NCBI GenBank assembly: GCA_021613535.1
Contig: CP075494.1
Span: forward strand, 1,984,001-2,048,000
DNA length: 64,000 nt
DNA from: Adineta vaga
Taxonomy: Eukaryota > Rotifera
Direction of reading: 5' to 3'
In this document: in pieces, positions 10,295 to 24,500 of the stretch
How positions within the stretch are numbered: the stretch's first letter is position 1
Layout: each line of letters opens with the position of its first letter
The notes under the pieces: generated by a model
Told to the model about the DNA's origin: nothing
The model's database searches: none
The model's input: the letters and a program-made list of their open reading frames with translations, nothing else
Position numbers and translations under genes: made by a program

Positions 10295-12272
10295 CTATCG
10301 CCATAGATGTAGTCGATTCTCGTCAATGATTACAAGCCAGTCATTCAGTAATCTTTTTGCTTGAACCATGATATTCAATCTATACAAATAACCTCGATCA
10401 TCAATCACAATGTACAATGATATTAGATTTGGAGCAATATCACTGTTTTTTGCTGTTAATAATCGTACGATTGATGCAGGACGATTTGCACATTTGTCAA
10501 TTTCGCAACGTTGTATTCGAGGACATAAATTAAATAGTAATTGAACTTCTTCTAATTGATTTATTTGTTTAATTTCTGCATTTCTGATAATATTTGTCTT
10601 TGATACTGTTTGAAAACTTTCACTATTTTCAATTTCGTCAATTTCCCTTAAGTCGATTATAATCCGAGAAATTTTTACTGTAGAAATATTTGGTGTTAAT
10701 GATAATAATTGAATCACTTTTCTAAATGAATAGTATTCGGATAGAATATCAAGTGTAGAGAGATTTTGTAGAGAAATTATTTGTTTGAGAGTAGTTAGAA
10801 TCTGATTTGAGTTATTACAAGAAATATTTTGAAGAGTAAGATCAGTAGTATTAGGAAAATGATGAATCCAATTCTCAATCGATTTTGTACTTGAAATATG
10901 AAGATGACGAACCGAATTGAAATTGTTTTTCTGATCATCTAAATGAGTAAGTTTATCCATTTGCCATAGAAATTTATAGTCTTTTCGTCTTTAAGAAACA
11001 TATAAATGAATATTTTCTGTTATCAAAATAGACGTCTACATTACCTGTACGGATTTATTGAATAGAAAACCATCTGATGACGTTTCTGAGAGAAATGAAC
11101 TCGAAGAACAGTATATTGACTATGAAAAAAAAATGTGAGAAAAATATATTTTTTGGTTCAATCTTTTCGAAAACATACTTAGCAAAAAACCATTGTCGTT
11201 CAAGCCAAAATGAAGAATTAAATTCATAACAACGTGATGCATGTGATTGATCACTCAATCCATTAATATAGATATCAAAAATGCGTAAAAATGGCATAGA
11301 AGATAATATGAATTGTTCCCATCGATTAGCATTTATATACTCATCACCATTTCCTATTGTAATATGTAATACTTGAATTGAACGAAAATATCGTTTGATT
11401 AATAGTTCAAAATCATTGAAACTAACACCATTTAAATTGATAAATAAATGTGTAAGATGATTCAATGGAATGGGCTTGTCTAATTTTGTAATTGGAATCA
11501 TATTACCAACATCATTGAGTGATAAACGACGAAGTTTTGGAACATATGATAATATATTAAGTACATATTCAAAATGAATTTGATTTTCTATAACAAGTTG
11601 TTCAATTGGACTGAATTCAGTTGTAGCGAATGATATTTTATAACTTTCAGATAAGTTCATTTTAAGATATTTTAAGAAAGGTAGACGAAATATTTCAAGA
11701 AAATGATTTCGTTGATACGTCTGTACATCACAAAGAATAATAATTAATGTGGAGAGATTTGATAGGGAGGAAATTTCCTGAAAAATATTGTCTACAAATC
11801 GCAAATTGATATTTTCAAGGATAAGTGTTTCTAATCGAGTAAAACTTGATAAAATATTATATGGAGGAACATTAGGAGCAGGACTAGGATCATTTGTTAT
11901 ATTAAATGAAATGATTCGATCTGAACAAGGAATAACAATATCATTATAATAATGTTCAAGATTGGATCTTGAAATTGATGAATTTATATTGATTTTAATC
12001 GAAAGTTTCGAATAAATCAAAAGATTTCGAAATCGTATATTGAGGTTGAAGAAAGATTGATAAACATGAAAAAAATCAAGATAATCAAAAATATCATAAA
12101 TAGTTTCATTTGATAAATCTTCTAAACGTGTAACCGGTCCTTTAGCTATGTCACCAACCAAGTTAGGCTTGACTGTCTGTACTAAAACATATAAAAAAAA
12201 ATGAAAATAATGATCAAATATAACTTTTACTTGTTCGTTTTTTTCGTTTTGTGTCGTTAAAATTACGAACAC
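10295..12272 (-). CDS. F-box protein with LRR-like repeats
   Basis: Reconstructed as exons 12272-11179, 11119-11045 and 10988-10295; the introns 11178-11120 (59 nt) and 11044-10989 (56 nt) are GT-AG and the join keeps one frame. A further possible in-frame intron is 12230-12177 (54 nt), so the product is 620 or 602 residues. The F-box is near the N terminus (TRLEDLSNETIYDIFDYLDF) and is followed by degenerate leucine-rich repeats to the end (RLETLILENINL, NVRHL-like HLHISST). Such proteins recruit substrates to SCF ubiquitin ligases; this is one of a large bdelloid family, so no specific target can be named. The two open frames seen without splicing are one gene: the sequence between them supplies the missing linker ending in SINPYRRKDYKFLWQ. 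Confidence 0.85.
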
Positions 12273-12621
12273 TGGTATTCTGTGGTCTCTTTGTTGATTG
12301 CATATGACATTATCTTAAAACAACAAGAACACACGTGAATATATAGAACTGATAAAAATATATGATTACATGGTGATGGTGAAATAACAAGTTTATTGAG
12401 AAAATTTTAGAAAAATTAAATATTTTTTATTTTGAATTTAAAAAACACATTCAATTATTCCATATGAGTTCTCATTAAAAACACGGAATATTTTTTCATA
12501 CACTTGTGCAATTTTTATGAATCATCTCTCCTTTATAACGATGTGTTGAATCATTAAAATAGTTACATTTTGACTTTATAGAGGTTTATAAGTACGTCAA
12601 ATTTCCTTGTTTCAGTTTTGA
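12273..12621. other. spacer between divergent F-box and sirtuin genes
   Basis: About 350 bases of AT-rich DNA serving as the shared upstream region of two divergent genes. No specific element was recognised. Confidence 0.4.
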
Positions 12622-13738
12622 ATGGCACATACTGCACTTGACGATGAAGAAATTATTGAATATTTTGATACACCAGGTATATTGTACATGTTTTTTTTCG
12701 ATTCTTCTTTATCATCGCGTTATATTCATAGATGAACTTGATCCGAAAATCAAAACTTTAGCAGATTTTATTCGAAATGCAAAACATTTTATTGTCTATA
12801 CTGGAGCAGGTAGGCGATACTTATTTCTTTGAAACAAAAGACATTTTTAATATAAATATGATAATTATAGGTATATCGACAGCAGCTGGTATCAATGACT
12901 TTCGTGGTCCTACAGGTGTTTGGACATCACGAGCAAAAGGTGTTGCCCCACCACCACGAACTGTTGTCAATCCAGAACCAACATTGACACATATGGCATT
13001 CGTTGAGTTAATGAGAAATGGTTATCTAAAATTCTTAGTTTCTCAAAATTGTGATGGTCTTCATCTAAAAAGTGGAATAACAACGAATAAAATTGCTGAA
13101 CTTCACGGAAATTCGAATTGTGAAGCTTGTGCAAAGTGTGGCAAAGTTTATTATAGACAAACACGTGTTAAATCGGTTGAGGGTAAAAGCCGACTAACTG
13201 GAAATATGTGCACAACACCAGATTGTAATGGACGTCTACGTCGAACTACTGTCGCATTTTCTCAATCAATGCCTGGCGTTTGTATCGATCGAGCAACTGA
13301 AGAATCAAAAAAGTGTGATTTAAGTTTATGTATGGGAACATCGATGCGAGTTTCACCTGCATGTGATCTTCCAACTATGAATTTAAAGTCTAGAAAGAAG
13401 AAATTGGTTATCGCTAGTAAGTAAAACTTTTTCTTTTACATAATATTTTCTCTATCATTGAACATATAGATTTACAGAAAACACCATATGATGATCAATG
13501 TGCATTGAGAATATTTGCACGATGCGATGAAGTGATGAAAATGGTTATGAAAGAATTAAATTTGATGATTCCATCTTATACAGATTTACAGTTATGGTCC
13601 AATGCACAATGGTTGACAGATTTCGAACAGAATTGGCCTTTTCGGTGAGCATAGTAAGGAAAAGTGTCAATATATAGTATATATTCTTTTCATTGTAGAA
13701 CTGCTGGTGATACAGATTGGTTTTCAGGAGATATTTAA
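12622..13738 (+). CDS. SIRT6/SIRT7-like NAD-dependent protein deacylase
   Basis: Five exons: 12622-12676, 12732-12809, 12871-13416, 13470-13644 and 13699-13738; the introns are 53-61 nt, all GT-AG, giving 297 residues. The Rossmann part shows YTGAGISTAAGINDFRGP, interrupted by intron 2 after GAG, and GVWTSRAKG. QNCDGLHLKSGI is the NAD-binding segment and the catalytic histidine is in ELHGN. A zinc ribbon is visible as CxxC (CAKC) and CTTPDC. GTSMRVSPACDLP is the class IV signature. The family removes acyl groups or ADP-ribosylates in chromatin; class IV members act in DNA repair and rDNA control. The protein ends soon after the Rossmann core (DTDWFSGDI), without the long basic tail of vertebrate SIRT6/7. 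I cannot choose between SIRT6 and SIRT7. Confidence 0.93.
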
Positions 13739-15782
13739 GTCTATTTATTGCTTATATGCTAAATATTGTTTTATAATATATGATGTTCATTAAATATATC
13801 AGAAACAGATTAACGTGACAATCACTCCATTTCACTAAGATACTGAAGTCAATATACTGTAGTAAAGTACATTGAGGGTGTGAGTAAAAAAGAGACATTC
13901 CTATCCAAACAACATCATACTCAGGTACCTATCAGAGAATTGCGTTCGACGTAGATTTTGGATAAATAGGTTGAAAGATAAAAGTTACATTAAGTAATTT
14001 TAATGTATGTTCTCATCTATGTAATTGTTTTACTACTAATGATTGATTCATACTATTTACATATAAATTTTATCACTTACCGCATGCGTTTGTAAGTCTC
14101 TTGAAAGTATTAATTTCTGTCAATCATTCATTTTCATTATGTCATATTAAACAATTAATAAACGAAGGCAGTACACTTGCTTGTGCAAAATAATCGCTAA
14201 GTTGTAAGAACCATTTTTTAGTATACAAAAGAGAACTCGCACCAACACTACGTTGGATACATTAAGTCATTTGGTTTCATAAAGCGACCGGAAGTTGTTT
14301 ACTTATTAAAAATTGGCGCAACTATTTCTGTCCATATACAGGCGATAGATTGCTACTGTTGTCATGTGAAGGCGCAAACCTTAGGCTTTTGTTGTCCAAT
14401 GGAAAACAATTTTCTGTACAGATTCGTAGCAAAAAAAATGTTTTTACACAAAGCAACAGCAACGCCGTATTTACAAGACCGTCAATCTAGATTATCTTCT
14501 GACCGCACCCAACGAATACAATCAAAATGAAACTGTTCTTTTTTTATAGATGTAAAGTTAACTATTTTTGTACGATACTAGTTACTTATTACTTTATTTA
14601 TTTCTGTAAATTGGCGTGTACATTTATACACATATGTGTATCAATATTTTATTTAAGCTTAACATTTCTATTTTCCCATAAAACAAATAAATGCTAAACT
14701 TACCTCATATAGTTATAAAGTAAAATATTTATTAAAAAGTAGTACCTGTTATTAATTTTCTTATCTACTATCTGCCTATATAAATATGCTCTCGGTTGAT
14801 CAGCTCTGATATAGTTGACAGCTCTGTCAAATCAAGTTTTTGTTCTTTGGATGATATGAAATTTCGACAATAGTGCAAGGAGAATATGACTTAAGTATTT
14901 GCGAGAAGGATGTATAGCTTTGGCAATTCGTCTTTCTTCAATTGAGTACCTTATAGCGGTGTAGGATTAAGTATAAACGGAATATGAGTGGAGTAGGGTG
15001 GAGTAGTTTACCAACAAAAATGGAAAGATATAGAAGACAACAAAGAATTCTTTATATAGATATACCAAATCGAAGATTTGTTTGAGGGTGTGTTCTCGCA
15101 TCTTCATACATAGCTTTCGTTCTCTATTGTGAAACGTTCGTATAAAGAATCAAAGTTTATCAACTTAGGATCGTTTGAGTAGCTCATATCGAAAGGAAAA
15201 GGTAATAATCTATACATAGACTCTGTAAAGAAGCATCTTTTTTTATCAAAACAGTGAGTGATACAAAATGATGTTATTTTTTTCTAAACTTATTTTCTTT
15301 TCATGTTTTAATTCAATATTTTTTTACAGATCGTGTTCCACAATTAAAAGATTGATTGGTACTATGTTTTGTTTCTTTCGAAGACTGATCTATCCTTAAA
15401 CTATGAATTTCGATCTTTGAATAGCATTTCCGAAACAGCCTTTCGTATCTCTTTTTAATTTTTATGAATAGAGAATCAAAAACTGATGTTTTAATTATCC
15501 GATTGACTATTAATATTATTGTAGTTCTGTATAACTTCTATAATGGTACAATGAAAAAAATGTAATACCTAACAAAAACTTTTCCTCGGTAATCTGGCAG
15601 TACCAGGTCATTGATACGTCACTCATCCATACGCGCTCTATGTTACGATTAGCAATGTTTGGATAGAAAAGATATTTTATACTTATTTGCAAACGGTTAA
15701 ATAATAGTATGATAAGCATAAATGTGGCTATATGCCTCTGGCGTGATACCGATTTGATCATTTCATTATTCTTTTTGTGCTG
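13739..15782. other. 2-kb intergenic region with two half-hairpins
   Basis: No gene recognised. TTGAGGGTGTGAG at 13872-13884 and TTTGAGGGTGTG at 15081-15092 are left halves of the telomere-motif hairpin without a clear right half. The rest is AT-rich, with a GGAGTAGGGTGGAGTAG tract near 14990-15006. Confidence 0.45.
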
Positions 15783-18700
15783 ATGAGAGGAAAAAGCGCG
15801 ATAATGTATCTTTTCTTTAATACATTGGGTTTCATTCTGCCTCTGGTAACCCCATCATTTCTCATGTATTATACTGATTTGTCTACTGAAAGTTATTATT
15901 CGGATTGCTTATACTTCTATCGTTCTTATATGGAAAGATCAGATTCATGGGAACTGTTTCCTTATTGTACACGACATGAAAATGAACGACAATCAGAATG
16001 TTTTCATGGGCAATCAATTTCATACGGTCAACTGAAAGAAAAACAAATCTCCAGTATCACTCTAATTTCATGGAATATTCCAATCGAAGTGATCGATACT
16101 TATCTTTCGTCATATGCAGCATCGAACGACGAGTTTATCTGTAATTGCACCGATCAATACTTTGGTCCTCGTTGTGAATATTCGTACGATTATCCTGTCG
16201 AAGCAGAATTCAAGAATCTTGTTTATAGGCAACTGTCATCACGCACAAAAATGACATATTCCCAAGTAAATTCTACGAATGTAACGTGCTATCAAGGTTT
16301 AATTAGTCAGATATGTAATCAAACGGTTATATGTCTAGATTGGCGTCAGATTTGTGATGGAGTTATTGATTGTGCCAATGGAATTGATGAAAACGAATGT
16401 TTGTCATTGGAATCGAATCAATGTGATGATCAGACCAACGAATATCGCTGTATGGATGGTCGTTGTATTGCCCGTAATTTTCTCTTCGACAAACAGTTTG
16501 ACTGTATGGACAAAACCGATGAAAGTGAAAATGTTTACCTATTGGAACACGATTGCCTGTGGGAACCTTCGATTGTTTGTGAAGAGCTGTGGCATCCTCA
16601 GCGCTATGAATATCAATGCGGTGATGGTGGAGTACCGCAAATGGAAACCTGTGGCAATAACAGAGATGCCATATATTATAGAAATTTGTTCCAGTATCCT
16701 GGCGATGAAAGCACTAGACTTACTCCAAGTTGCTGGATTTATTTGCTCTGTATTTCGGGCATGCAGGATCTATTTGGCTATAACAGTTCATTTTGTGCCG
16801 ATTTGATGAATATTAAGCTTGATTCTTATCATGAAATGTATGCTCTTCCTACTACTCGGAAATATTTCAAAACTTTTTGTCCTTCAAATGTGTATATTAC
16901 TTTTCCGCCCAGGCCAATCGTAAGCACATTTGTTTACCTTGTTTATATTGAGAACTCCTTTACTGATTCTATCGCTAAGCAATATTGGACATATCCTGAT
17001 TATGTTTGCTTCGACTACAATGTCTGCTCATATGTATTTCCGTCATCACTACATTCAACAATGATAAGGATAAACAATTTAACTTGTCTGTTTACTCGTG
17101 ATTTAATGAATGAAAACAGAGTACCTAAAGGAGAAAAACTAAAATCATTCTATCGATATATTAGACAATTGTTCTCATCATGTACTAACTATCTTAACAT
17201 TCAAAACGATATACAAAATCTCTTCTATTGTCCTATATCTAAAAGATACATATCAACGTATCGTACGTTAGACTTCAAAGCTGATTGCTTCTTTCTTGAA
17301 GATAGAAAGATTGATGACACATGTGCATTGAATTTAACCGATGTATTTCAATGTGTTAATGAGCCAACAAGGTGTCTGACAAGGTATCTAGTGGCTTGGG
17401 AAGGTTGCAATTATCTTTCGAATGAGCTATATCCAGGTATATGCAATTTGCCGAGCGATTTCGGTTGTCGATTTCTGCGAGGTAACTCATTACCTCCCGT
17501 TTATTTTATTTTTCAAGAAATTTGTAATGGAAATACGAAAATGGAATACGAGATTGATGGCGAAACTGATGAAACAAACTGTAATGAATGGATTTCAACT
17601 TTCAATCTACAAAATAATTTATGCGATGGAATTTGGGACAACGAAAATGGATCGGATGAACTTGACTGTGAAAATACAATTGTATATGATATAAGCAAGC
17701 AATGTAGTATTCATGAGCATTATTGTGCTCATCAAAATAAATCCGAACTTGGCTGTTTACCCGTTGAAAAAGCCGGCGATGGAATAATCGACTGCCTAGG
17801 AGCAAGTGATGAGCGACATGTTTACTGTAAATCCGGCAGCAAGCATTACAAATGTCTAAGCGACACGCAATGCATTGCTATTACATATCTATGTGATGGT
17901 AAGCAAGACTGCCCAATGAATGATGATGAAGAACTGTGCCCTTGGTTGGCTAACATCAAAATAGCCAATAATAATATGTTTGTATGCCAAAACGGTATGC
18001 GACTTGACAGAATAGGTCAGAGATGTGATAGCATTATTGATTGTCCGCATGGGGAAGATGAATGGCTCTGTGATCTAATACGAACACAAACATCTGTTCC
18101 GTTTTCTTTCCACATTCGTATCGGTAACTATCCTCCTATTGATATTTCGTCTCCTTCATCAGTTTCGACATCGACTCTTTCGTCATCGACTATGAAATCA
18201 ATTACTACATCAACATCAATCATCAATTCTACATGGTACTGCCATCGTGGTATTGCTATTCATTATCTAGACGCTGTCGTTCGCTGTCTCTGTCCACCAG
18301 CCTATTACGGTCGAATGTGTGAATATCAAAGTGATCGTGTGACAGTTTTTCTTCGTCTAATCGTGCCTAGTAGTCTTGCTCGACGAGAGAACACAGTTAA
18401 TCAATTGCCTTCATTAATAAAAATTCTCATTCAGCTGATGGTTTACGAAACAACAGTTTATCACGAACAACTGAGTGATGTTCCTGGACATAGACATATC
18501 TTTTATTTGTTACTTCCTATGAATTCAACAAAAGTCGAGCGAAAAAACACTTTTATTCGTATCAATACTTTTCGGATTACGAGTCGCAATATCGAACATT
18601 TAACAGCAGCAAAATATTATCTCCCATTTCCGTTTCTGCCTGTCAATCGCTTGTCACTTGAACTTCTTCTATTAACAAATCGTGCATGTCAACAGACTCC

Positions 18701-20621
18701 CTGTGGTACACATGGTCACTGTAAAGTGTATCTGAACTCCAATGAGAGTTATTGTGTTTGTGATTTGAATTGGATGGGACCATATTGTAACATTAGTACA
18801 ACTGACTGTCATCGTGATGCCAAGTGTATTCAGTCAACTGACACGAATCATATCTGTGTATGTCCACTTGGCCGATTTGGCTCTCGATGTTTTGCGTCGT
18901 TCAATCCTTGCAGAGTAGACAGCTGTTCTTCCCGTGGACAATGCTATCCTACTGATCAACGAACAACAAAATACGCGTGTCAGTGTCATTCTGGCTATTT
19001 TGGTGAAAAGTGCGAGTTTCAAGAAGCAAAACTCCAAGTTTCCTTTGAATTACAGGAAGAAATTCAAGCGGGTATAATAATATTTGCTGATTTGCATTCA
19101 TCTCAAACGGGTCTTCTCTTTATTAATCATCGTGTACTTCTCAGTAGTGTTCACATGTACGATCAAATGGTGATAAGTAATGAGAATGAAGCAGCCGTCT
19201 CTCGTTTTGTTCTACTAGACACATTTGGAGTTGATATGAGCGATCACCATCTATATGTTCTTGTAGTTCGCAAAAAGCAGACTCACAAATTCTTGAGTAC
19301 TAGAGCGGTCGATTCAAATCATTGTTCTTATGTTGATTCTCTTTTTTTGAACAAGACATTGTCTACTCTAGCACCGTTAGCTAAAGTCAAATACTACGCA
19401 CGACTTTGCTGGTATAATCCGCAAGTCAAATGTTTCTATGACGATGCTTATTTATGCTTCTGTGATATTGTCAGTGCACCCGATTGTCTTGTCTTCATAC
19501 AGGAACCAACCATCTGCGACAAATTATCTACGAATCCTTGTGCTCATGGTGGACGTTGTATTCAAATTTCTAGCGAAAAGATCTGGGACTTTACATGTGC
19601 TTGTCCTAAATGTACTTATGGGGCACTTTGTCAGCTTAGTATTGAAAAATATACTCTTTCATTTGACGTTCTTTTCGGTAGACAGATTCGTCCTGGTCGT
19701 CCGCTTTCTGAATAATCCGAACTAGTGAAGATTTGTGTTGGTATCATAGCTTGTATGATATTCATTGGTTTAATTTTTAATTCACTATCATTTATTATAT
19801 TTATACAACCGCGTGCTCGCACTGTTGGTGTTGGATTTTATCTACTTATATTGACTATACTCAATCAATCTGGGCTATTCCTCTTCGGTGCCAAATTTTT
19901 ACTTGTTCTTCTTACTCATTTGAGTAATTCATCATCAATGAGTCATCAAGCTTTGTTTCGTAGTTGTGCCACAATTGAATATCTTCTCAGTATTGTGTTT
20001 AGTCTATCGGACTGGCTCGGCGTATGCGTTTCGTTTGAGAGAGTCATCAATGTAGTCAAAGGATCCAGCTTTTCTAAAGCGATGAGTCGTCGTTTAGTAA
20101 AATATGTTTGTTCCGGTCTTTTTGTTTTCATCGCAGCAAGTTTTATTCATCAACCTTTGAATGTAAATTTAATTACAGACCCGCGTTCCTCCACTGTTTG
20201 GTGTGTCAAAAGTATTCATTCAAGTTGGCTTCAAAAATATGAATCAATCGTATATCTCATTCATCTAATAGCTCCATTTACCTGCAATTTTCTCGCAGCA
20301 GTTTTTCTTCTGGTGCTTCTCACTCGTCTTAAAGCAAGAGTAAAGAGTCAAGTGATTATAAAAACATTTCGGCAACAATTGTATGATCACAAACGTCTGA
20401 TCATTAGTCCTATAATCTTAGTTCTTCTGGGACTACCTCGCCTCATCCTTTCTCTTATCAACGCTTGTACAAACCAATATTGGCTTAATGTTCTTTTTAT
20501 CAGCGCCTATCTTATTTCATATCTGCCTTCAATTGGCACATTTGTTATTTTTATTCTTCCTGCAAATTCTTACAAAAATTCGTTACGTGCAACATGGAGG
20601 AAACTATGTAAACAATGCTAA
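15783..20621 (+). pseudogene. LDLa/EGF-ectodomain 7TM receptor with an internal stop codon
   Basis: One reading frame of 1,613 codons without introns, interrupted only by TAA at 19713-19715. The ATG at 15783 is followed by a hydrophobic signal-like segment. The ectodomain has LDL-receptor class A modules (CDGVIDCANGIDENEC, CDGKQDCPMNDDEELC, CDSIIDCPHGEDEWLC) alternating with EGF modules (CQCHSGYFGEKCEF, CDLNWMGPYC, CPLGRFGSRC) and a Ser/Thr-rich stretch near residue 795. After the stop the frame continues for 302 codons into a rhodopsin-like 7TM domain beginning IACMIFIGLIFNSL and ending in a basic tail. In relatives known to me the ectodomain and 7TM are one protein, and the codon in question is most easily explained as CAA changed to TAA. 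Alternatives are stop readthrough, a sequencing error, or a secreted receptor fragment. Confidence 0.85.
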
Positions 20622-21541
20622 AGTGACTTGTAGATATTGTGTATTTCCTGATGCTAACATTGATTTGAGAGTGGAATAATGTGGATGAGAGGAAGTGCAA
20701 TCATTGGTTGCGGCCTCGGTCAAGGCTCTCATCACATGACTTAATTATTTAAAGTGACTTAAATATATTCAAGTTGATTTGTAAAACTTAGTGCCGATTT
20801 AAAAGGATTGAATGCAAAATATTTGTTTTTTTTAGAAAAGGAAAAAAGTATCTGTGTTTAGGGTCGGTGTGGTTATAGTCTTTCACTCATACATATTGCA
20901 CACACCCACCCAAAGGAATGAAACTGACACTGATAACATATAATAATCTTAACAGAATATTCTTTTTACACGTAGTAATACTAAAAAACCGGTTTATCTT
21001 TAATATTGACGTAAAGTCATGCTGAAAAAGACGAATAAAAGAATTTAAAAAAAAGATATACGACGCACAGGAATAAAATATTATTTTGAAAGAATTACTT
21101 GTGACAATCTCTCTGACATGCGCTGTACGCGTGATACGGTTTTTCTCATCTAATGGATTATCCTTATTTCTGTACATTCTGATGTACTTTGATAGAATAT
21201 TTTCTTGCGTTCTCTTCTGTAGGGACGAGTATATAAACACGTGTTTTGTATTAGAACGATGCGATTTTAGAGGAAGAAATAAATAAACGCGTAGTTCCAT
21301 CAGCGCATACATCTCTTCCATCAAAAATCGTCACATTACTGTTTCATTATATATTCAAAACACATAGTTTATTTGAAAATATTTGCTTTGCTTCACTCTA
21401 TACACAAACATCTAAGGTTTTTTTCAGTTGTTTCTTTTTTCTCTCGTGCTATAATTTATTTCAAGAGCAGCAACGAAAGAAAAACCCAGTAAATATTTGT
21501 GTTCTATAGAAGAAGAAGAGAAAAGCAAAGCTTCATTAAAA
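20622..21541. other. intergenic region upstream of the ZNFX1-like gene
   Basis: About 900 bases with one hairpin copy at 20859-20913. The short open frames on both strands lack coding features. A purine-rich 5' flank (about 21470-21530) precedes the helicase ATG. Confidence 0.4.
20859..20913. repeat. telomere-motif hairpin
   Basis: TTAGGGTCGGTGTGG faces CACACACCCACCC across a loop of about 25 bases. It is an imperfect copy of the dispersed family. Confidence 0.55.
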
Positions 21542-24500
21542 ATGTCTAATATTCGACATCATCAACCTATGAAACCACGACGTTTTCATTCTACAAATCG
21601 AACTAATTATAATGCACATCAACAAACTTCTCGATCAAACTCAGATGTCAATCGGTAATTTCTCTCAGTTAATGAATTGTACTATAATAAAACGATTTTT
21701 TTAGAAATCGAAATTGGAATTCTAAGAGTTTTCCCATTAAACGTCATTCTACAACAACATCTGATACTCCGTATGTTTTCATTTAAAATAAAAATATCCA
21801 TAAAATTGTTTTTCACTTTTTCTTAGCGCAACAAAACGACCATGTTTACCTGCAGTTTCATATCGGACCCTCACTAACCTATTGGATAAACCACCCGATG
21901 AGATTCTTACGGAAATGGTTCATTCAAATTTTCAATTAAATCAATTTTTAAATGATAAACGTATTCAAGAACGATATGATTGGATCTATTCAATGACAGT
22001 GCTACTTGAGAAAATAACCTACTGTAATCAATCACGAGAACGTATTGTAACGATTTTCGAACAATTACCAAATACACTTTATCTCGAAGGTGTTTATGAA
22101 GAAATTCGAAAAATTGATCCAGAAACTAAACAAATACGTTTTGAATTTATTAAATTATTTCTTAAAATTCTCAACAAATTTCTTTCAATGATGCCTCATT
22201 CAGCTGATGGTTTCACAAAAATTTCCGAACGTCTTGAATTACAATTTACTAAAATTCAATCAGATTCCCAAGTATAACGAATTTAAATTTAAAATTAGTC
22301 ATCATTCAATTTTCTTTCAGGAATTTATCGATGCGAAAGAAATCTTAAATGAAGTTCTTGAACGCAGACAAGAAATTGAGAAAAAAGAAGAAATTATTAT
22401 TAGTAATATTGGTCAACCACCGAATAATTATCGTCAATTATCCATCGTTCCGGATATACGAGAACTTTTATCTGATGAACGACCGTATCTTAGAAAGAAT
22501 ATCATCAATGGTGTTTATGAAAATGCTCAACAATATCTTGATGTAAGATTCGATCAATTTGTACATTTTAAATATGAAAATTTGTTGTTTTTTCAAGATT
22601 CATTTTCGTCTTTTACGCGAAGATTTTGTTGGACCATTACGCGATGGAATTCGAGACTATTTATCGAAAAGTGAACGAAAAAATCACAATATACGAATAT
22701 ATGAAAATGTTCATTTACGTGGTTCAAGATTAACTCAACGAAATGGACTTGTTTATGATTTAGTTTTAGATCACAAAATAGCATCGAGAATTTTCTGGAC
22801 AAATAGTCGCCGATTAATCTATGGAAATCTACTTCTTCTTACATTCAATAATTTCCAATCTTGTTCATTTGTTACTGTTGAAGATCGTTCACAAATTGAA
22901 AAGAATTTTATTATATCAGTAAATTGATCTTTTCATTTTGTCTTTTTCTTATTTCATTTAATCATAGGTTAAAACATTAGATGATGAACAAGTTCAAAAT
23001 GATTTGGATACAATTGATCCTTCATGTTCATTAACAATGATTGAAACAACAACATATTTTGAAGCATATCGACCAGTTTTAGATGCATTACAAAACATCC
23101 TCGCTGATCATCGATTTCCTCTTACTCCATTTCTTCTTAAATTAACTAATGAGAGAATATCACCGGATTATATCAAATCAACAACAACCTATGATTTTAC
23201 ACCACTTCTTGTTGGTCCCGATTCACATGTTCAGTCAAGTTTAACGAATCATAAACAATTTAAATTAAAATACCAACAAGAAGCTCAAATTGACAATAAA
23301 TATAAAACCGTTTCCGTTTTGAATCAAAACGGATGGCCAACAAGTGAACAGTTACATTTAAATCCAAAACAATACGAAGCATTAATTTTAGCTCTAACAA
23401 ATAAAGTCGCACTTATACAAGGACGTAAGTTTAACACTACATTTCGAAAGAAAGATTCGATTTTTCCTTGTTTATTTAGCACCAGGAACTGGAAAAACAT
23501 TTCTTGGTGTGCGAATAACAGAAATGCTTTTACATAATCGATCAGTTTGGTGTCCATCACAAGAACAAGCAACACCAATTCTGATGATTTGTTATACAAA
23601 TCATGCATTGGATCAATTTTTAGAATTAATTGTCGAACGATTAAATATACAGAAAGGTTTGAATGAAGACTATAGATTTTCTAGTTATACGTTTTATTCA
23701 TTTTTCTTATAGGTATTGTTCGTGTTGGAAGTCAATGTCAAAATCCTAAAATTCAACAATTTTCATTACAAAATGCCCGTCGCTCTGCTCGAGAATATCG
23801 TTCTCTACCTAACGATGTCTGTAAGCGAAGATGTGAGATATTCCAAGAAAAACTAGCAACTGAAGCAAAGTTAAAATCATTTCAACACGAAATGGAACTA
23901 TCCCAAACAACTATAGTACATCTTTCATCATTTAGTCAATATTCTATCATTAATAATAGACATTTATTCTCATTCACATCAATTGAGAATAATACGGATG
24001 CCGATAAGGCATTTTTTCAATGGCTTGGTTTTCAAAATATATTAGAATCAAAGAACTTCGAAATGAATGAGAATTTCAAAAGAAATAAACGAAATGATAT
24101 ATGCGAAGAAGAGGAAGAAGAAGAACAACGTCGACGAGATGAAATTAATATGGAAGAAGAGGAATATTCGTCTCCATTGGTTAGAGAAAATCGAGATGTA
24201 GAGAAAAAATCAAATGATATTGATCAATTAGTTCAACGTATCATTCAAAAGTCCACCACTTTGAATGATGAAACAATTCGATACATAAGTGATAATCTTT
24301 GGGAACTTAAGTGGGAACAACGTTATGATTTATATCGTTATTGGCTTTGGGAATATCAAAAACAATTACATAATTCTATCAGTAATCATAGTCGAGTCTA
24401 TAATCAAGTTTCATCAGCTCTTGCTGAACATCGTCAAGACGAAGATTATTATCTTTTAAAAGATAGTATTATCGTTGCTATGACAACCACATGTGCTGCA

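Noticed and set aside
13739-15782. tRNA or other structured RNA gene in the 2-kb gap
   Set aside because: No T-loop/acceptor arrangement was seen by eye; a covariance-model scan could still change this.
19725-20621. Separate GPCR gene starting at 19725
   Set aside because: The first codon is GTG, there is no signal or N-terminal tail, and the frame is the same as the upstream ectodomain with only one TAA between, so one interrupted gene is the better model.
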